From: Gammaproteobacteria bacterium HGW-Gammaproteobacteria-3
Lineage (GTDB): Bacteria; Pseudomonadota; Gammaproteobacteria; Methylococcales; Methylomonadaceae
Assembly (NCBI GenBank): GCA_002843155.1
Contig: PGZD01000018.1
Location: 39,370-80,474, forward strand
Direction of reading: 5' to 3'
DNA length: 41,105 bases
Of the stretch, positions 32,117-41,105 are shown piece after piece. Made by a program: the position numbers and the translations under genes. The notes beneath the pieces were generated by a model. That model searched no databases. It was not told where the DNA came from and saw only the letters and a list, made by a program, of their open reading frames with translations. Within the stretch, counting starts at the first letter, position 1; each line of letters starts with the position of its first letter.

Positions 32117-33559
32117 TCATAAAATACGCCTTCTCTGACTGGATGAAGCGATATTCATCGCTTCACGGTATTTGGCAATCGTCCTTCTGGCGACATTGAT
32201 GCCTTTTTCTTTTAACAGATCCGCTATTTTACTATCACTGAGCGGTTTTGCCTGAGATTCATTGTCGATGAGTTGTTTCAGCAAAGCCCTGATAGCCGTG
32301 GACGAGCACTCACCCCCGCCTGCCGTTGAAACATGACTGGAAAAGAAATATTTGAATTCGACGATACCGTTAGGGGTGTGCATATACTTTTGCGTTGTCA
32401 CCCTTGAAATAGTCGATTCATGTAATTCCAACTGCTCGGCAATATCTTTCAGCACCATGGGCTTCATCGAAATGGAGCCGTGCTCAAGAAAATCTTGCTG
32501 TTTTTCGACAATACAGCGCGCCACGCGCAATAAGGTTTCATTACGACTGTGTAAGCTTTTGATAAACCAGCGGGCTTCTTGCAGATGATCTCTCATACAG
32601 GTATTGTCTTTGCTGTTATCAGCTCTTTTAACCAAACTCGAATAAAAAGGATTGATGCGTAATTTAGGCGCGATTTCAGGATTGAGGTTCACTTCCCAGC
32701 GTCCCTTGATTTTGGCCACATAAACATCGGGCACCACATATTCTGAATGGGCGTCTTCAATTTTAGCGCCCGGCTTGGGATCGAGTGTCCTGATCAAAGC
32801 AATCGCACCCGACAACTGCGACTCGGTGACACCCAACTGCCGCAGCAGTTTGCTACGTTCATTCCCTGCCAATAAATCCAGGTAACGAGTCACCAACAGC
32901 AAAGCCTCTGTTTTATACGACGTGGTGCCGGGCAATTGCTGTAATTGCAGGCGCAGGCAATCCGCCAGATCGAGCGCCGCCACGCCGGGCGGGTCGAAAT
33001 TTTGCACTCGGTGCAATACCGCTTCGACTTCATCGAGCTCCAGATCATCCAACTGCTCCTGAAGCCCTTCAAAAAAGTCGGCGACAGAGCTTGTCAAATA
33101 GCCGTCATCGCTCACCGAGTCGATAATCGTCAGAGCAATGGCGCGATCCCGTTCGGAAAACAGCGTCAATTCAAGCTGCCATAACAAATAATCCTGCAAG
33201 GTTTCGACTTTGCTGCGCTGCGTTTCAAATTCGGCGGTTTCTGCCGAGCTGTTGCCGGCCGTTTGCGCATTTTCAAAAATATCTTCCCATGAGGTATCGA
33301 TCGGTAATTCTTCCGGTATCTCGGTTTGCGAGCCTTCACTCGTAATCTGATCGGGATTGTCTATTTTTTGCTCGGGCGGCGCCGAATCAACAGACGAAAC
33401 GTTCTCCTCCTCCACTTCCAGCATCATATTGGATTCGAGCGCTTGTTGAATTTCCTGCTGCAAATCCAGCGTGGACAATTGCAACAGTTTGATAGCCTGT
33501 TGCAATTGCGGGGTCATGCTGAGCTGCTGGCCCAGACGAAGTTGCAGGGATTGTTTCAT
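32117..33559 (-). CDS. rpoN: RNA polymerase sigma-54 factor
   Basis: RpoN directs transcription from -24/-12 promoters with AAA+ activators. The 480-residue protein has the Gln/Leu-rich region I (LGQQLSMTPQLQQAIKLLQL), an acidic region II, the core-binding domain, a helix-turn-helix region (LELHESTISRVTTQKYMHTP, then GIVEFKYFFSS) and the RpoN box ARRTIAKYRE near the end. It follows lptB by 35 bases. Confidence 0.97.
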   Translation of the reverse strand: MKQSLQLRLGQQLSMTPQLQQAIKLLQLSTLDLQQEIQQALESNMMLEVEEENVSSVDSAPPEQKIDNPDQITSEGSQTEIPEELPIDTSWEDIFENAQTAGNSSAETAEFETQRSKVETLQDYLLWQLELTLFSERDRAIALTIIDSVSDDGYLTSSVADFFEGLQEQLDDLELDEVEAVLHRVQNFDPPGVAALDLADCLRLQLQQLPGTTSYKTEALLLVTRYLDLLAGNERSKLLRQLGVTESQLSGAIALIRTLDPKPGAKIEDAHSEYVVPDVYVAKIKGRWEVNLNPEIAPKLRINPFYSSLVKRADNSKDNTCMRDHLQEARWFIKSLHSRNETLLRVARCIVEKQQDFLEHGSISMKPMVLKDIAEQLELHESTISRVTTQKYMHTPNGIVEFKYFFSSHVSTAGGGECSSTAIRALLKQLIDNESQAKPLSDSKIADLLKEKGINVARRTIAKYREAMNIASSSQRRRIL

Positions 33560-33594
33560 ACCGCTGAACAGTGATTCATGTGTGTTTTTTACCG

Positions 33595-34320
33595 TTAAAG
33601 ACTGAAGTTTTCACCCAGATAAACTTTACGCACCTCGGGGTTATCGACAATGGCCTGCGCGTCTCCTTCAGCAATAACTTTGCCATTGTTAAGAATATAG
33701 GCCCGATCACAAATGCTCAAGGTTTCCCGGACATTATGCTCGGTAATCACCACGCCAATACCGCGCTCTTTAAGATGAACGATGATTTGCCTGATATCTT
33801 CCACTGAAATAGGATCGACTCCGGCAAACGGCTCGTCCAATAAAATAAACTCGGGTTCGCTGGCCAGCGCCCGGGCGATTTCGACACGCCGACGTTCGCC
33901 GCCGGACAGACCCAGAGCGAGTTGATCGCGTAAATGTCCGATATGAAATTCTTGCAACAGCTCCTCAATCGTCAATTCGATTTGTCCTTTGGTCAAATCC
34001 CTGCGAATTTGCAGCACCGCCCGCAAATTATCGGCAACGCTCAGTTTCCTGAATACTGAAGGTTCCTGGGGCAGATAACCCACTCCCAATTGCGCGCGGA
34101 CATGCATCGGATAATGGGTAATCAAATGGTCATCCAGAATAATCTCCCCGGCATCGGCTTTGACCAGACCCACCAGCATATAAAAACTGGTGGTTTTTCC
34201 CGCGCCATTAGGTCCCAATAAACCGACCACTTCCCGGGTATTGACATTGAACGAAACGCCATTGACAACATTGCGTTTATTATAGTTTTTAATCAGATTT
34301 TTAACTGCGAGATTCGCCAT
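33595..34320 (-). CDS. lptB: LPS export ABC ATPase LptB
   Basis: LptB powers LPS extraction with LptFG. The 241-residue ATPase shows Walker [11 protein letters not shown], the signature [16 protein letters not shown] and Walker [32 protein letters not shown] is the family Q-loop area. It lies 5 bases after lptA. LptF and LptG are not in the window. Confidence 0.97.
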   Translation of the reverse strand: MANLAVKNLIKNYNKRNVVNGVSFNVNTREVVGLLGPNGAGKTTSFYMLVGLVKADAGEIILDDHLITHYPMHVRAQLGVGYLPQEPSVFRKLSVADNLRAVLQIRRDLTKGQIELTIEELLQEFHIGHLRDQLALGLSGGERRRVEIARALASEPEFILLDEPFAGVDPISVEDIRQIIVHLKERGIGVVITEHNVRETLSICDRAYILNNGKVIAEGDAQAIVDNPEVRKVYLGENFSL

Positions 34321-34325
34321 GGCTA

Positions 34326-34832
34326 TTATTTTGCGGATTTTGGTTTCAATATGACACGGACGCGCTTGGTATCGGACGATTGCTCGCCCGCCTTGACGAC
34401 TGCGTTCTTACTGTCATAGCGAATCAGTTCGCTGGCATAGGTATTGCCGTCCTGCTCAACCACGGCTTCTTTTATGAGTATCAGAAGCGACTGTTCAGGA
34501 TAATATTCCCCTTTCAACGCCCGCCCCCTGATTTCGGCGCCCTTGTCCGGCATTTGCCGGAAACGCGCGGGCTTACCGATGGCGATGAATTTATCCACTT
34601 CGCCATCCTTGAAATAGACTTCCAATCTGTCACATTTAACTTCAAGGCTGCCCTGGGTCGCCACCACATTACCGGTATAAATACTTGTTGCGGTCGTATC
34701 GTCATAAGACGCAGCGTTCGAATCGATAATAACAGGCTGGTCGGAATCGCTCTTCAGCGCATGACTATTGGCACTGTAGAGCGCAAACAGCAGCAATCCG
34801 GCCCCTGCCCACTTATTTTTATTTTGACGCAT
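34326..34832 (-). CDS. lptA: LPS periplasmic bridge protein LptA
   Basis: LptA forms the periplasmic filament that carries LPS. The 168-residue protein has a signal peptide ([20 protein letters not shown], cleavage after SHA), then the OstA-like beta-jellyroll with [19 protein letters not shown] and YSDKNAVV-like repeats ([16 protein letters not shown]). ATG 34832 starts inside the end of lptC (14-base overlap). A longer frame to 34877 has no signal peptide at its front and is unlikely. Confidence 0.93.
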   Translation of the reverse strand: MRQNKNKWAGAGLLLFALYSANSHALKSDSDQPVIIDSNAASYDDTTATSIYTGNVVATQGSLEVKCDRLEVYFKDGEVDKFIAIGKPARFRQMPDKGAEIRGRALKGEYYPEQSLLILIKEAVVEQDGNTYASELIRYDSKNAVVKAGEQSSDTKRVRVILKPKSAK

Positions 34833-35388
34833 ACTTCCCTCGTACTTTGGAAAACAGTTTAATCCGTACCGGATCACTATAATTCATCTGCATACCGACG
34901 CCTTCGGTTCGGTTCAATGCACTCAACAACTCCGCCCAATCATCCGTTTCCGCGTAATATTGCTCCGGCTTGACGCGCATATTCGAACTGTTTATTTTCA
35001 AAGGACTGATGCCGGGAGCTTCAGCCCTCTCGATAACGGTTTTACCTTTCAAAAAAATTTGTTCACCATTGGCGGAAACAATGCCGACTTCCGCCGCTAT
35101 CAGCCAGGGCGGGGTATCCTGATTGATCAAAGTCAACTTCGGTGTTTGCAAATGCGTGGTCTGATCGTCACCATAATGTGTCATGGTTTTGGCAATCAAC
35201 TTACTTTTCAAGTGTCCGGTTTCGTCCATTTCCCATTTGACATAGCCGCTGCTGAAGTATTCGGCACTATGACTTTTTTGTAATATCGGACTCTGTGTCC
35301 GATCCGATTCAGACAGTTTGACCAACCACCCACTGACAATAGCCAGAAGGGCAATATAACAATAAAACTGAACCTTACCCGGCATCAT
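34819..35388 (-). CDS. lptC: LPS export protein LptC
   Basis: LptC is the bitopic membrane protein that passes LPS from LptBFG to LptA. The 189-residue protein has an N-terminal helix (FYCYIALLAIVSGWLVKL) and a periplasmic jellyroll (YFSSGYVKWEMDETGHLKSK, LINQDTPPWLIAAEVGIVSA). Two adjacent Met codons at 35388 and 35385 are possible starts, overlapping the end of kdsC by up to four bases. Sequence identity across LptC proteins is low, so the call leans on position and topology. Confidence 0.92.
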   Translation of the reverse strand: MMPGKVQFYCYIALLAIVSGWLVKLSESDRTQSPILQKSHSAEYFSSGYVKWEMDETGHLKSKLIAKTMTHYGDDQTTHLQTPKLTLINQDTPPWLIAAEVGIVSANGEQIFLKGKTVIERAEAPGISPLKINSSNMRVKPEQYYAETDDWAELLSALNRTEGVGMQMNYSDPVRIKLFSKVRGKYASK

Positions 35389-35921
35389 GTCAGATAATTA
35401 TCGACGATTACCGCAAAAGTTCCCTGCGCCTGCATGATCAAATCGCAGACTTCACGCACCGCGCCCTGCCCTCCTGCAAGCGAGGTAACCCAGTCGGCGT
35501 GCTGTCTGACCACGCCATGCGCATCGGCAACCGCGATGGCCAGCCCCACCCGTGTCATAACGGGCAAATCCAGCAAATCGTCGCCGACATGCGCCGCCTG
35601 ATTTGCGTGTATGCCCATTTCCCGAATGATTTCGTCAAAAGCGCCGATTTTGTCTTCATGACCTTGATAGACATATTCGATACCCAGGCTTTTCATCCGC
35701 AGCGCCACCGAGTTTGATTTTCGGCCTGAAATGACCGCTACTTTGACACCGGTTTGCTGTAATAATTTAATACCATGGCCGTCACGGGCATGAAAACTTT
35801 TATATTCTTTGCCCTGATCATCGAAAAACAGCTTGCCGTCGGTCAAAACACCGTCCACATCCAGAATCAGCAATTTTAATTGTTTCGCTTTTTCACGCGT
35901 TTGCAGGCTTACTCCGGCCAT
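35385..35921 (-). CDS. kdsC: KDO-8-phosphate phosphatase KdsC
   Basis: KdsC dephosphorylates 3-deoxy-D-manno-octulosonate 8-phosphate in inner-core LPS synthesis. The 178-residue HAD protein has motif I LILDVDGVLTDG, motif II VISGRKS and motif IV GDDLLDLPVM, with the C0-type lack of a cap domain. KSFHARDGHGIKLLQ is characteristic. The start overlaps the kdsD stop by one base. Confidence 0.96.
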   Translation of the reverse strand: MAGVSLQTREKAKQLKLLILDVDGVLTDGKLFFDDQGKEYKSFHARDGHGIKLLQQTGVKVAVISGRKSNSVALRMKSLGIEYVYQGHEDKIGAFDEIIREMGIHANQAAHVGDDLLDLPVMTRVGLAIAVADAHGVVRQHADWVTSLAGGQGAVREVCDLIMQAQGTFAVIVDNYLT

Positions 35922-36901
35922 TATACAATTCCCGCGCGAATTAAATCATGCATATTCAATGCCCCTATCGCCTGCCGCCTCTCATTGATCACTACCAGCG
36001 CGTTGATTTTCCCGCTCTCCATGATCTGCATGGCCTCCGCCGCCAGCAACTTGGAAGTGATCGAAGTGAAGGACCGATTCATCACGCTACTTATGACGCA
36101 CTGATGAATATCGATGTTCTTACTCAACAGACGGCGTAAATCACCATCGGTAAAAATACCCACCACTTTCCCGGCGGCATCGACAATCACCGTCATGCCC
36201 AGTTTTTTTTCGGTCATTTCCAACAACACCGCGCTGATCAGCGCGGTTTCCGGTACTTTCGGCACATCGGCGCCGGTATGCATAATATCGCTCACACGCA
36301 ACAAAAGGCGCTTGCCAAGGCTGCCGCCCGGATGTGACAGGGCAAAATCATCCCGGGTGAAACCTTTCGCCTGCAACAGCGACACCGCCAGGGCATCACC
36401 CATCACCAGCGCGGCGGTGCTACTGGAAGTGGGCGCCAAACCTAAAGGACAAGCCTCCTGTTCGACACCGACATTGATATGGACAGTGGCAAATTGCGCC
36501 AGCGTCGATTGCGGGTAACCGGTCATTGCGATTAACGGCACGTTCATCCGTTTGATGATCGGCAATAAAGTCAATACTTCGGCGGTTTCGCCTGAATTCG
36601 ACAAAGCCAATACGACATCCTGGCGGGTAATCATTCCCAGATCGCCATGACTGGCCTCACCCGGATGCACAAAAAATGCCGGCGTGCCGGTACTGGCCAG
36701 AGTAGCGGCAATTTTACCCGCGATATGGCCGGACTTGCCCATGCCGGTCACGATCACGCGGCCTTTGCAATAAAACATCAATTTGCAGGCAGCCACAAAG
36801 TTATCGTTGACTTGCCCCGCCAAGGCTTGCACCGCCTGCGCCTCAACCTGAATGACCGCCAGCGCCAGTTTACGCAGTTCCGGTTCGAAAATAGTTATCA
36901 T
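35921..36901 (-). CDS. kdsD: arabinose-5-phosphate isomerase KdsD
   Basis: KdsD converts ribulose 5-phosphate to arabinose 5-phosphate, the first KDO precursor. The 326-residue protein has an SIS domain (VTGMGKSGHIAGKIAATLAS, then HPGEASHGDLGM and LSNSGETAEVL) followed by two CBS domains (SDIMHTGADVPKVPETALIS, VMNRSFTSITSKLLAAEAMQ). It is the first gene of the minus-strand kdsD-kdsC-lptC-lptA-lptB-rpoN-hpf-rapZ run, and the promoter should lie in 36902-37144. Confidence 0.95.
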   Translation of the reverse strand: MITIFEPELRKLALAVIQVEAQAVQALAGQVNDNFVAACKLMFYCKGRVIVTGMGKSGHIAGKIAATLASTGTPAFFVHPGEASHGDLGMITRQDVVLALSNSGETAEVLTLLPIIKRMNVPLIAMTGYPQSTLAQFATVHINVGVEQEACPLGLAPTSSSTAALVMGDALAVSLLQAKGFTRDDFALSHPGGSLGKRLLLRVSDIMHTGADVPKVPETALISAVLLEMTEKKLGMTVIVDAAGKVVGIFTDGDLRRLLSKNIDIHQCVISSVMNRSFTSITSKLLAAEAMQIMESGKINALVVINERRQAIGALNMHDLIRAGIV

Positions 36902-37144
36902 GTTCTTTTAAGCAACTCCGCCACAGCAAAAAACAGTGCCTATCCACGCGCGCAGCTTACGCTTCGGCAATAAAATACAGGCTCAAATAATGTATATTAT
37001 GTCATGATTTAAGCCCTTATCCCTAATCTCACGCTGGGCTCGTCACCTGCCGGTTTCGCTGGAAAGTGAGCCATATCAACTGGTGTAAACAAACATAGAG
37101 CAGGTTATAATCATCCACTGAAATCATCGCTTAACATAATTATT

Positions 37145-38125
37145 ATGAATCAAGACTGGAAAGCTTTTCTCATCACGCAACAAGCCCACTTTGCCGATAA
37201 CGGCAACCTCGCTTTCCCCACTTCTCAGGAAACGGATACAAACCGGCTCTGCGCGCTCACGCATTTGGCTGTGCTGACGGTATCGGGTAACGATGCCGCA
37301 CAGTTTTTACAAGGCCAGATCACTTGCAACATTAATGACATCACTGACACCAAAGCCAGTCTGGGCGCTTTTTGCAATGCTAAAGGACGCACCATCAGCA
37401 CTTTTTTACTGGTCAAAACAGACGCCTCTTTTGCCTTGATAATGCCGCAGGAATTACTGGAAACGGTACGGAAAAAACTGCAAATGTATATCTTGAGATC
37501 GCAGGTGACTCTGACCGACAGCAGTCATTATTATTGCCTGATCGGCTTGAGCATTACCCCTACATGCGACTATCCCGACTTGCCCAAACAGGCCTTTGAT
37601 GTACTGAATGCAAATGGCTACCTGATAAAACTGCCCGCCACACCGTCTCGTTATCTGCTGCTGGCCGAGCCTCAAACGGCCATAAAGCAATGGTCGGATT
37701 TGACAGAACACAGAGGATTTCTGCCCCAAAGTTCGGATCGTTGGCGTTATCTGGATATTCTGGCGGGCCTGCCGTGGCTGACGACGGCAACCAGCGAAGC
37801 CTTTATTCCGCAAATGCTCAATCTTGACAGGTTGGGCGGCATTAGTTTCAATAAAGGTTGTTACACCGGACAAGAAATCATCGCCCGCACACATTATCTG
37901 GGCAACAGCAAACGGGCTTTATTTTTGGCTGCAGCCGATGCTGCCCCCGTCCTTCCCGGCGCTGATATTATTGGCCAGGATGGACAAAAAGCAGGCACAG
38001 TGCTCACAGCGCAAGCCGATGCCTCAGGCTGTAAAATGCTGGTAGTATTATCGGGCGCACACAGCGCGTCAACTACGTTAAGCTTGGACAATCAAGCTAA
38101 AAATGCCATCAGATTGTTAAGTTAA
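37145..38125 (+). CDS. ygfZ: tRNA-modifying/Fe-S cluster protein YgfZ
   Basis: YgfZ is a folate-dependent GcvT-like protein needed for some Fe-S enzymes, including MiaB. The 326-residue protein has the family signature KGCYTGQEIIARTHYLGNSK near residues 239-258 with the essential Cys. Earlier segments include FLQGQITCNINDI and NAKGRTISTFLL. It is divergent from kdsD. Confidence 0.93.
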   Translation: MNQDWKAFLITQQAHFADNGNLAFPTSQETDTNRLCALTHLAVLTVSGNDAAQFLQGQITCNINDITDTKASLGAFCNAKGRTISTFLLVKTDASFALIMPQELLETVRKKLQMYILRSQVTLTDSSHYYCLIGLSITPTCDYPDLPKQAFDVLNANGYLIKLPATPSRYLLLAEPQTAIKQWSDLTEHRGFLPQSSDRWRYLDILAGLPWLTTATSEAFIPQMLNLDRLGGISFNKGCYTGQEIIARTHYLGNSKRALFLAAADAAPVLPGADIIGQDGQKAGTVLTAQADASGCKMLVVLSGAHSASTTLSLDNQAKNAIRLLS

Positions 38126-38191
38126 GGCGCGGACGTCGATAGAGCCCTATTTTTTTAACTATTCAGGCCGCTGCTCAGGCAGTAATTCGCA

Positions 38192-38220
38192 GGTCGGATA
38201 AGCGGTCAGCGCATCCGGCC
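38192..38220. repeat. REP-like palindromic element, copy 2
   Basis: Opposing arms GGTCGGATAAGCGG (from 38192) and GCGCATCCGGCC (38209-38220) form an imperfect inverted repeat. The core TCAGCGCATCCGGC matches copy 1 at 24057-24082. It lies in the 186-base gap between ygfZ and the HDOD gene, where I saw no clear terminator. Confidence 0.55.
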
Positions 38221-38311
38221 AATAAGGTGGAGACCGGAGCTTTCCATCAGCATCAGATGCTGAATAGTTGACCTGTTTTTTAATTTATTTTAATACTGGA
38301 ATTTTTCACGA

Positions 38312-39154
38312 ATGCAATTTAAATCTGTTCAGGATTTTCTTGATCATGTGCAGCAAGAACTCGACGCCAATCGCCTGGTATTACCCACTCTGCCCGACAT
38401 CGCCCTGCGCGTCAGAGATGCTGTAGCCAAGGGCGATGCTACCGCGCACGATCTCGCCAAGATGATCACAACCGACGCCGCGCTTTCGACCCGGCTGATT
38501 CAAGTCGCCAACAGTCCTTTGTACCGGGGCGCGGCTGAAATTAAAAATATTCAAATGGCCGTGACCCGGCTTGGCCATAAAACCATCCGCTCCCTGATTA
38601 CCAGCCTGGTGATGCAGCAAATGTTTACCCCTACAACCGACACGCTGGAAGCCTATTTTCGGGAGACCTGGGAACAAAGCATCGCCGTATCATCGATCAG
38701 CCGGGCATTGGCACAATTCGCGCCACATTTAAATCCGGACGAAGCCATGTTGGCCGGCTTGATCCACCAAATCGGCAAACTGCCTATTCTAATGCTGGCG
38801 GAAAACATTCCCGAGTTTCGTGACAGCCCTTCACGTTTGCACAAATTATTGGAAAAAGCTCATCCGGCTATCGGTAAAATTATTATGGATACCTGGACTT
38901 TCCCTGATGAACTCAAAAACGTTCCCCATCAATACATAAATTTCAGTTATGATTCGGGCGCTAAAGCCGATTATGTGGATATTGTGCAAGTTGCATTTTT
39001 ACAAAGCATCGTCGGCACCGATCATCCGGCTAATCGGGTGGACACTTCCAGCCTTTCATCGTTCACCAAGCTAGGCCTCGCTTCGGATATGGAAATTCTT
39101 GAGATTCAAGGCGTTTCGGAAGAGATTGAACTGGCCCAATCCATGCTGTCTTAA
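38312..39154 (+). CDS. HDOD-domain signalling protein
   Basis: This 280-residue protein is an HDOD domain nearly throughout. It has the start LPTLPDIALRVRDAVAKGD, then TTDAALSTRLIQVANSPLYR, IKNIQMAVTRLGHKTIRSLI and AMLAGLIHQIGKLPILML. HDOD proteins resemble HD phosphohydrolases without the full metal site: here the HD pair is replaced (LIHQIGKL). They usually act in signalling or motility output. No EAL or receiver domain is attached. It ends 12 bases before the heme A synthase start, so they may be cotranscribed. Confidence 0.88.
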   Translation: MQFKSVQDFLDHVQQELDANRLVLPTLPDIALRVRDAVAKGDATAHDLAKMITTDAALSTRLIQVANSPLYRGAAEIKNIQMAVTRLGHKTIRSLITSLVMQQMFTPTTDTLEAYFRETWEQSIAVSSISRALAQFAPHLNPDEAMLAGLIHQIGKLPILMLAENIPEFRDSPSRLHKLLEKAHPAIGKIIMDTWTFPDELKNVPHQYINFSYDSGAKADYVDIVQVAFLQSIVGTDHPANRVDTSSLSSFTKLGLASDMEILEIQGVSEEIELAQSMLS

Positions 39155-39166
39155 CTGGGGAATTTC

Positions 39167-40156
39167 ATGACCGACACACTAAACGCCATTCATTTTCGAC
39201 GCATCGGCACTGTTACCATTTTCGCCGTTTATTTTTTAATCCTGGTTGGCGGCATTGTCCGGGCATCCGGTGCGGGCATGGGATGTCCCGACTGGCCCAC
39301 CTGTTTTGGCCAATTGATTCCGCCCACCGATGTTGCCGAATTACCGACCGATTATCAGACGATTTACGCCGAGCGCGGCTATAAAGACACGCATTTCAAC
39401 CCGGTTAAAACCTGGACCGAATATCTCAACCGTCTGACCGGAGTCACCATTGGCCTGCTGGTGTTGTTGACGGCCTGGTCTTCGCGTGTTTACCTCAAAA
39501 CGGACAAACGGGTTTTTTATTTATCGCAAACGCTGGTATTGCTTGTAGGCTTTCAGGCCTGGCTGGGATCGCAGGTAGTTGCCAGCAACCTGAAGCCTTT
39601 TATGATCACCTTACACATGCTGCTGGCCTTACTTATAGTGGCTTTATTGCTTTACGTCATCGCCCGCTCGCAACGGCATTTTATTCGGCAAATCGACACC
39701 ACTCGCTTACCGCCCGCATTCAAAACCGTTTTGATAACTGCCATGGCACTGACCTTATTACAAGTTGCCATGGGCACTCAGGTACGGGAAGCGGTCGATA
39801 TGATAGCCAATCAACATGGCTACATTGACCGTCAATACTGGCGCGATGATTTTCCCGTGATTTTTTATATCCACCGCTCGTTTTCATCGGTTTTACTGCT
39901 GACCAACCTGTGGCTGGCCTTTAAGCTCAAGCGGTCAATAAACAAAAACGGCTTTTTATATCCATTCAGTTATGTTTTGACAGGCTTAGTGACCGCCGCC
40001 ATATTGGCGGGCGTCAGTCTCGACAGGCTGGGCTTTCCGGCAGTGGCGCAACCGATTCATCTGCTGCTGGCCAACCTCATTTTCGGCGCCCAGTTTTTTA
40101 TATATATCTGCCTGAATTATTCATCGGAAAAACCCAAAAGCCTTGATCCGGCATAA
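39167..40156 (+). CDS. ctaA: heme A synthase (COX15/CtaA family)
   Basis: Heme A synthase hydroxylates the heme O methyl group for cytochrome oxidase. The 329-residue protein has about eight membrane helices (for example GTVTIFAVYFLILVGGIVRA). After the first comes GAGMGCPDWPTCFG, whose two Cys are spaced as in the CtaA extracytoplasmic pair. Ligand regions ITLHMLLALL, FYIHRSFSSV and AQPIHLLLAN are present. The position normally read as EYxHR reads EYLNR, so the first conserved His is Asn. The start ATG 39167 follows GGGG with about 9 bases. No oxidase genes are in the window. Confidence 0.88.
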   Translation: MTDTLNAIHFRRIGTVTIFAVYFLILVGGIVRASGAGMGCPDWPTCFGQLIPPTDVAELPTDYQTIYAERGYKDTHFNPVKTWTEYLNRLTGVTIGLLVLLTAWSSRVYLKTDKRVFYLSQTLVLLVGFQAWLGSQVVASNLKPFMITLHMLLALLIVALLLYVIARSQRHFIRQIDTTRLPPAFKTVLITAMALTLLQVAMGTQVREAVDMIANQHGYIDRQYWRDDFPVIFYIHRSFSSVLLLTNLWLAFKLKRSINKNGFLYPFSYVLTGLVTAAILAGVSLDRLGFPAVAQPIHLLLANLIFGAQFFIYICLNYSSEKPKSLDPA

Positions 40157-40322
40157 CGCTTCTCCTTATGAACGTGCATGAAACAACTTGAGCAACGCCC
40201 TAATGCTCCTTTTTACCATGAAAGATACCCTATACGGGAAGCAAACAAACCCTTAGCCTCAAAAATAGGATTGTAAAATCCGTTTATGCGGCATAATGGC
40301 CGTGTTTTTTTTAGTGTTTTAA

Positions 40323-40346
40323 TCCAGCGCGGGGCATTACGCTGGA
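40323..40346. repeat. hairpin downstream of heme A synthase
   Basis: TCCAGCG (40323-40329) pairs with CGCTGGA (40340-40346) around a 10-base loop. It is not followed directly by a T-run. It lies between ctaA and the IS110 remnant and may belong to the element's end; the 40157-40392 gap holds no gene I can support. Confidence 0.4.
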
Positions 40347-40392
40347 CAGAGAGTTTTTCATAATCAACGGTGGCATCCCGGTAATAATCGCC

Positions 40393-41054
40393 TCATTCGA
40401 TCAATAAAAATACAATCTTCACTATTTTGTGAGCTAATGCAAAGATGGCTCGTTTTCGCCCTCGTCGAATCAGCAAACCTTTGAACATATCCTGTAGCCG
40501 ACAGGGTGTTCGACTCGCCGCATTGGATGCCTCGCATACAATTCGGCGTACGTAGGGGTTACTCTTGCGGGTTTTGCCCGTTTTCTTTTTGCCTGCCGAT
40601 TCGTTATTGCCTGGGCAAACACCCGCCCAGGAAGCAAAACGTTCCGGCGTTACCCAAGCACTCATATCATCGCCAATTTCCACCCACAACAAAACGGCTC
40701 CGGTTTCATCCAGCCCGGGGATGGTTTGTAGACTCCGCAAAATAGCTTGATAAGGCGCAAGTCCTTGCAATAGTGCTTGACGGAAAGTCCCAATCCGGGC
40801 TTCCAATTCGTCAATTGCGCCATCAGTTCGGTGAGTACGAAATGATGAGAGGGACTTAAGTCACCCACTAACGCATCCAGAAGCTCTTCGTCGCCGGCTT
40901 TAAGGCGATTGCTCGCATACTGTAACACCTGCTCGGGCGATTCTCCGACTAACAGGCATTTAATCATCGCTTTTGCTGATTTGCCGTGAATATCACTGAC
41001 CACAACCCTTAACCCAACTTCGTCACCTAATAACGAAGTTCCCCGCCATTTCAA
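40393..41054 (-). pseudogene. frameshifted IS110-family transposase remnant
   Basis: Two minus-strand frames together match the C-terminal two thirds of an IS110 transposase. The upstream frame has VVSDIHGKSAKAMIKCLLVG and HHFVLTELMAQL. The downstream frame has LQTIPGLDETGAVLLWVEIG, FASWAGVCPGNNESAGKKKT and FALAHKIVKIVFLL. They join near 40812-40816, where loss of one base after MAQ turns IDELEARIG-type reading into LTNWKPG. The N-terminal DEDD catalytic part is missing, because an in-frame stop lies just upstream of 41054. This is a dead copy. Confidence 0.85.
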
Positions 41055-41105
41055 TCAGTTAAAAATTTTAACTACTGTCGGTTGGCACTACAGATTTTTT
41101 GCTGT

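Overview
The window reads as chromosome of a gammaproteobacterium. The min operon, the kdsD-kdsC-lptC-lptA-lptB-rpoN-hpf-rapZ cluster, greB, diaA, ffs-dnaX-ybaB-recR, ppnN and ygfZ are all typical of that class. The mix (DUF3450-type TonB operon, PlcP, DUF3014, COX15-type heme A synthase, tandem exosortase-style acyltransferases) would suit a methanotroph-like member (Methylococcales), but that genus-level idea is an inference. Both ends of the window are broken insertion sequences (IS5-type left, IS110-type right).

Layout. 1-1302: IS5 transposase fragment and a GT2 glycosyltransferase. 1602-6843: a TonB energising operon (DUF3450, long MotA/TolQ/ExbB protein, ExbB, ExbD, TonB, TPR protein). 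7020-12017: a large TonB-dependent receptor and a secreted D/N-rich repeat protein. 12063-15352: shared terminator, greB, an unexplained 0.4 kb gap, a small exported protein, diaA and an NmrA-like oxidoreductase. 15401-18870 (minus): two related N-acyltransferases, one fused to a cyclic-nucleotide-binding domain, and a nitroreductase-like protein. 19002-21680 (minus): recR, ybaB, dnaX and the 4.5S SRP RNA. 21777-24916 (minus): a small coiled-coil protein, an MJ1255/VC2487-type glycosyltransferase, a PAP2 phosphatase and a PlcP-type phospholipase C. 25163-28281: DUF3014 protein, ppnN and two uncharacterised small proteins. 28664-30721: minCDE and a small winged-helix protein. 30735-36901 (minus): rapZ, hpf, rpoN, lptB, lptA, lptC, kdsC, kdsD. 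37145-40156: ygfZ, an HDOD protein and heme A synthase. 40393-41054: IS110 remnant.

The most interesting signal is regulatory. Four promoters carry 7-bp half-sites related to CTGTCAT repeated every 11 bp, which is the layout of PhoB boxes. In three of them a plausible -10 hexamer begins exactly 10 bp after the last half-site. They lie before the DUF3450/TonB operon, before the secreted D/N-rich protein, before the PAP2-glycosyltransferase pair and before plcP. This suggests two linked phosphate-starvation programmes: outer-membrane uptake of some phosphorus source through a dedicated TonB system, and replacement of phospholipids by glycolipids. In the second, PlcP would make diacylglycerol and an unusual glycosyltransferase, instead of the known Agt type, would glycosylate it. 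No sensor or regulator gene (phoB/phoR) lies in the window, so this rests on site architecture and family knowledge.
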